The notes beneath the pieces were generated by a model, which had not been told where the DNA came from, ran no database searches, and saw only the letters and a program-made list of their open reading frames with translations. 8,413 nt of DNA from Pseudomonadota bacterium (GTDB lineage Bacteria; Myxococcota_A; Polyangia; Polyangiales; Ga0077539). The position numbers and the translations under genes are program-made. The stretch spans positions 1 through 8,413 of the forward strand of contig JAEYZO010000737.1 of NCBI GenBank assembly GCA_023428035.1, read 5' to 3'. This document shows, piece after piece, positions 5,962-8,413 of this stretch (positions within the stretch are counted from its first letter, which is position 1; every line of letters begins with the position of its first letter).

Positions 5962-8413
5962 TCAGAAGAAGTTGCCGATGGTGAACTCGAAGACCGAGGT
6001 CTCTTCGTAGGGCAGGCGGTTCAGCGGGAAGCCCCACTCGAAGCGCAGGAGCCCGAGCGGGCTCTGCCACCGGAGGCCGAAGCCCGCGGAGAAGCGCAGC
6101 GCGAAGGGGTTGTCGGCGATGCCCGAGCAGGGGTTCACCACGTCGGGGAGCTGACCGCCGCGGCCCACCGCGCAGTAGATGGGCTCGGTGTTGAACACGT
6201 TGCCCGCGTCGTGGAAGACCACGCCGCGCAGGCCCACCGCGTTGAGGATCGGGAACTCGATCTCGAGGTTGTAGAAGAACTGCACGTTGCCGCCGATGAC
6301 GGCGCCGTTGCCCACCACCGGGGCGTTCGGGTCGAGGGCGGTGTTGAGCTGGAGCCTCGGCGAGATGGTGCGCAGGCGGTACCCGCGCACGTCGAAGATG
6401 CCGCCGAGGAAGAAGCGCTCGAACAAGGGCACGCCGGTGTCTCTGCGAGAGAACACGTAGCCGCCCTGGATGTTCATCTTGAAGATGACGTTCGAGAAGA
6501 TCGGGCGGTAGAAGCGGAACCAGCCGGTCACGCGGGTGTAGACGTTCTCCGAGCCGAAGACCGGGTCGGCGACGTCGACCGCGAGGCGCGTGAACACGCC
6601 GTCGGTGGGGAAGAGCCGGTTGTTCCGGTTGTCGTACGCGAGGCTCAGGCCCAGCGCGCTCGTGAAGCCCGCGTTGAAGAGGTTGGCGACGGGCAGGCCC
6701 TGAAAGGCCGAGGTGGTGGTGCTCTGGCCGAAGATCCCGGTGCCCGTGCGGGTGTTCACGCCCACCTGCTCGCCGGTGTACGTGGCGAAGAGGCGGAGGT
6801 TGTTGCCGAGGATGGGGTAGCCGAAGGTGAGCGTGCCGCCGGTGGAGGTGCGCGTGAAGTCGGTGAAGGCGCGCAGGGAGTTGTAGAGGTCGAGCGCGAA
6901 GGTCCAGTTCGAGTCGAGGAAGTAGGGCTCGACGAAGCGCAGCGAGAAGATCTGCCGCAGGCCCGAGAGCTGCGCCTGGAGCGTGAGCGACTGACCCCGG
7001 CCGAAGAGGTTGAGCTGCTGGATCTGCGCGGTGGCGATGAAGTTCTCCACCGACGAGAAGCCCGCGCCGATCTGGAAGGTGCCCGTGGGCCGCTCGCTCA
7101 CCTCGACGTTGACCACCAGCCAGTCGGGGTGGCCCTCGACGCTCTCGGTGGAGAGGTCGACGCGCTCGAAGAAGCCCAGGGCCATGATGCGCCGGCGCGA
7201 GGCCTGGTAGTCGCTCTCGGAGTAGCGCTCGCCCTCGATGAGCTGCATCTCGCGGCGGATCACCCGCTCGCTGGTCTTGCTGTTCCCGCGGATCTCGATG
7301 CGGTGCACGGTCACCACCGGCCCGCGGCGGATGCGCACCGAGAGGTCGACGGTGCGGCGCCGGGTGTCGGGCTGGATGTCGGGGGTGACCTCGACGGAGG
7401 CGTAGCCCGCGTCGCGGTAGTGCGTCTGGATCGACTGGATGTCTCGCGCGATGGTGCTGCGCGCGAACCAGTCTCCGGGGTTGACGTGCACCAGCTCGCG
7501 GATCGCGGCGCGGCCCCCGAGGGGGGTGACCTCGTTGTCGTCTTCGTCGACCTCGACGACGCGCAGGCGACCGACCCTGAAGCGCGGCCCCTCGCGCACG
7601 TTCACCACGATGTCGATGTACCGACGGTCGGGCGAGAGGGCCACCCGCGGAGAGCCGATGTCGACGGTGAGGAAGCCCCGGTCGTAGTAGGCCGCGTGCA
7701 GGAGGTCGACGTCGTTGCGGAAGGCCTCTTCGCGGAAGTTCCCCGAGCTGGTGAGGAAGGAGAAGAAGTTCCCGCGCGAGGTGCTCATCACGCCGCGGAG
7801 GGTGTCGGCGTCGATGCTGTTGTTGCCGATGAACTCGATGCTCCGCACCCGCACCTGCTGGCGCTCCACGATGCGGAACACCACGTCGACCTCGTTGCGG
7901 TCGCCGGAGCGGGGCTCGATGCGGTAGGTGACCTGCGCGAGGAAGAAGCCCTTCTCGGCGTAGAGGTCGACGATCTTCTGCACGTTGCGCCGGACGGCGG
8001 TCTCGCTGAGCACGGTGCCGGTGCGCAGGTCGACGGTCTCGCGGAGCTTGTCCTCGTCGACCTCGTCGTAGCCCTCGTAGCGGATCGCGTGGATCGTGGG
8101 CCGCTCAGACACCCGGTAGCGCAGCTCGACGCCGCCCTGCGAGGGCGCGTCGGTGACCTGGATGTCCCTGAAGAACCCGAGGTCCCAGAGCGAGCGGGTG
8201 TCGCGGGCCACGCGGTTGCGGTCGAGGCACTGACCCTCGCGGGAGCGCACCGCGTCGCGGATGTCTTCAGCGTTCACCCGGCGCAGCCCGATGAAGCGCA
8301 CCCGCACGATGCGGCGGCAGCCCTCGTCCTCGGGGGCGGCGGCGGGCGTCGCCGGGGTCTGCGCGGGGGTCTCAGCCGCGGGGTCACCGGCCTGCGCCGC
8401 GGGCTCGGTCGGC
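5962..8413 (-). CDS. bamA: BamA, outer-membrane protein assembly factor (N-terminus beyond right edge)
   Basis: The frame is open to the right edge, 816 residues visible. It begins with a Pro/Ala/Thr/Glu-rich linker, so the true start and signal peptide lie outside and the Met codon at 8307 is internal. Numbered from that Met, five POTRA domains follow: about 1-70, 71-149, 150-241, 242-330 and 331-407, each closing with a strand such as VSERP or VREGP. The 16-strand barrel runs from about 408 to 781, with the loop-6 motif VRGY (640-643) and a terminal Phe after FEFTIGN, the signal for BAM recognition. BamA inserts and folds outer-membrane proteins and is essential in Gram-negative bacteria. 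Two Cys (712 and 727) sit in a predicted external loop, spaced to allow a disulfide. Codon use is uniform and the gene looks intact. TamA is less likely, as it has three POTRA domains. Upstream partners are outside the window. Confidence 0.93.
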   Translation of the reverse strand, partial: PTEPAAQAGDPAAETPAQTPATPAAAPEDEGCRRIVRVRFIGLRRVNAEDIRDAVRSREGQCLDRNRVARDTRSLWDLGFFRDIQVTDAPSQGGVELRYRVSERPTIHAIRYEGYDEVDEDKLRETVDLRTGTVLSETAVRRNVQKIVDLYAEKGFFLAQVTYRIEPRSGDRNEVDVVFRIVERQQVRVRSIEFIGNNSIDADTLRGVMSTSRGNFFSFLTSSGNFREEAFRNDVDLLHAAYYDRGFLTVDIGSPRVALSPDRRYIDIVVNVREGPRFRVGRLRVVEVDEDDNEVTPLGGRAAIRELVHVNPGDWFARSTIARDIQSIQTHYRDAGYASVEVTPDIQPDTRRRTVDLSVRIRRGPVVTVHRIEIRGNSKTSERVIRREMQLIEGERYSESDYQASRRRIMALGFFERVDLSTESVEGHPDWLVVNVEVSERPTGTFQIGAGFSSVENFIATAQIQQLNLFGRGQSLTLQAQLSGLRQIFSLRFVEPYFLDSNWTFALDLYNSLRAFTDFTRTSTGGTLTFGYPILGNNLRLFATYTGEQVGVNTRTGTGIFGQSTTTSAFQGLPVANLFNAGFTSALGLSLAYDNRNNRLFPTDGVFTRLAVDVADPVFGSENVYTRVTGWFRFYRPIFSNVIFKMNIQGGYVFSRRDTGVPLFERFFLGGIFDVRGYRLRTISPRLQLNTALDPNAPVVGNGAVIGGNVQFFYNLEIEFPILNAVGLRGVVFHDAGNVFNTEPIYCAVGRGGQLPDVVNPCSGIADNPFALRFSAGFGLRWQSPLGLLRFEWGFPLNRLPYEETSVFEFTIGNFF

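Noticed and set aside
1..8413. CRISPR array, tRNA, rRNA, insertion sequence or phage attachment site
   Set aside because: I saw no regularly spaced repeats, no clover-leaf or rRNA-like sequence, no transposase and no flanking target duplications around the defence genes; the left border is outside the window.

Overview
The window is very GC-rich DNA (roughly 70% by eye, with strong G/C at third codon positions). It carries a large-POTRA outer-membrane assembly protein, a lipoprotein nuclease and many long accidental antisense frames. Together these suggest a Gram-negative, myxobacterium-like organism (Myxococcota or a related high-GC proteobacterium). This assignment is inference; there is no marker such as rRNA in the window.

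Left part (1-3656, minus strand): a two-gene operon running off the left edge. The first gene encodes a DUF4007 protein that matches SspB, the nickase of the single-stranded DNA phosphorothioation system. The second starts inside the stop codon of the first (GTGA overlap) and encodes a very large P-loop ATPase matching SspC. No gene caller relying on ATG-to-stop frames would show this ATPase whole, because it starts with GTG and has no stop inside the window. I translated it by hand: 903 codons are open, and the conserved motifs lie in this frame. The order SspB-SspC predicts an SspD (PAPS-reductase-like) gene, and perhaps an SspE-type effector, just beyond base 1. The 133 bp upstream of the first gene hold a possible promoter, a palindrome and a 15-bp direct repeat.

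Middle part (3790-5951): a small M50 (site-2-protease-like) membrane metallopeptidase gene on the minus strand is split by the apparent loss of one G in a GGGG run. Both metal-binding motifs survive, in two different frames. Divergently from it run a short acidic protein of unknown function and, overlapping by GTGA, a lipoprotein-type DNA/RNA non-specific endonuclease. Its catalytic DRGH motif reads DHGH.

Right part (5962-8413, minus strand): bamA, the core of the outer-membrane beta-barrel assembly machine. It has five POTRA domains, the VRGY loop-6 motif and a C-terminal Phe; its N-terminus lies beyond the right edge. It converges on the nuclease gene with only 10 bp between stop codons.

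Taken together, this looks like a defence (DNA sulfur modification) operon lying next to ordinary chromosomal genes. The most notable points are the Ssp-type module, the single-base frameshift in the M50 gene and the altered nuclease active site.
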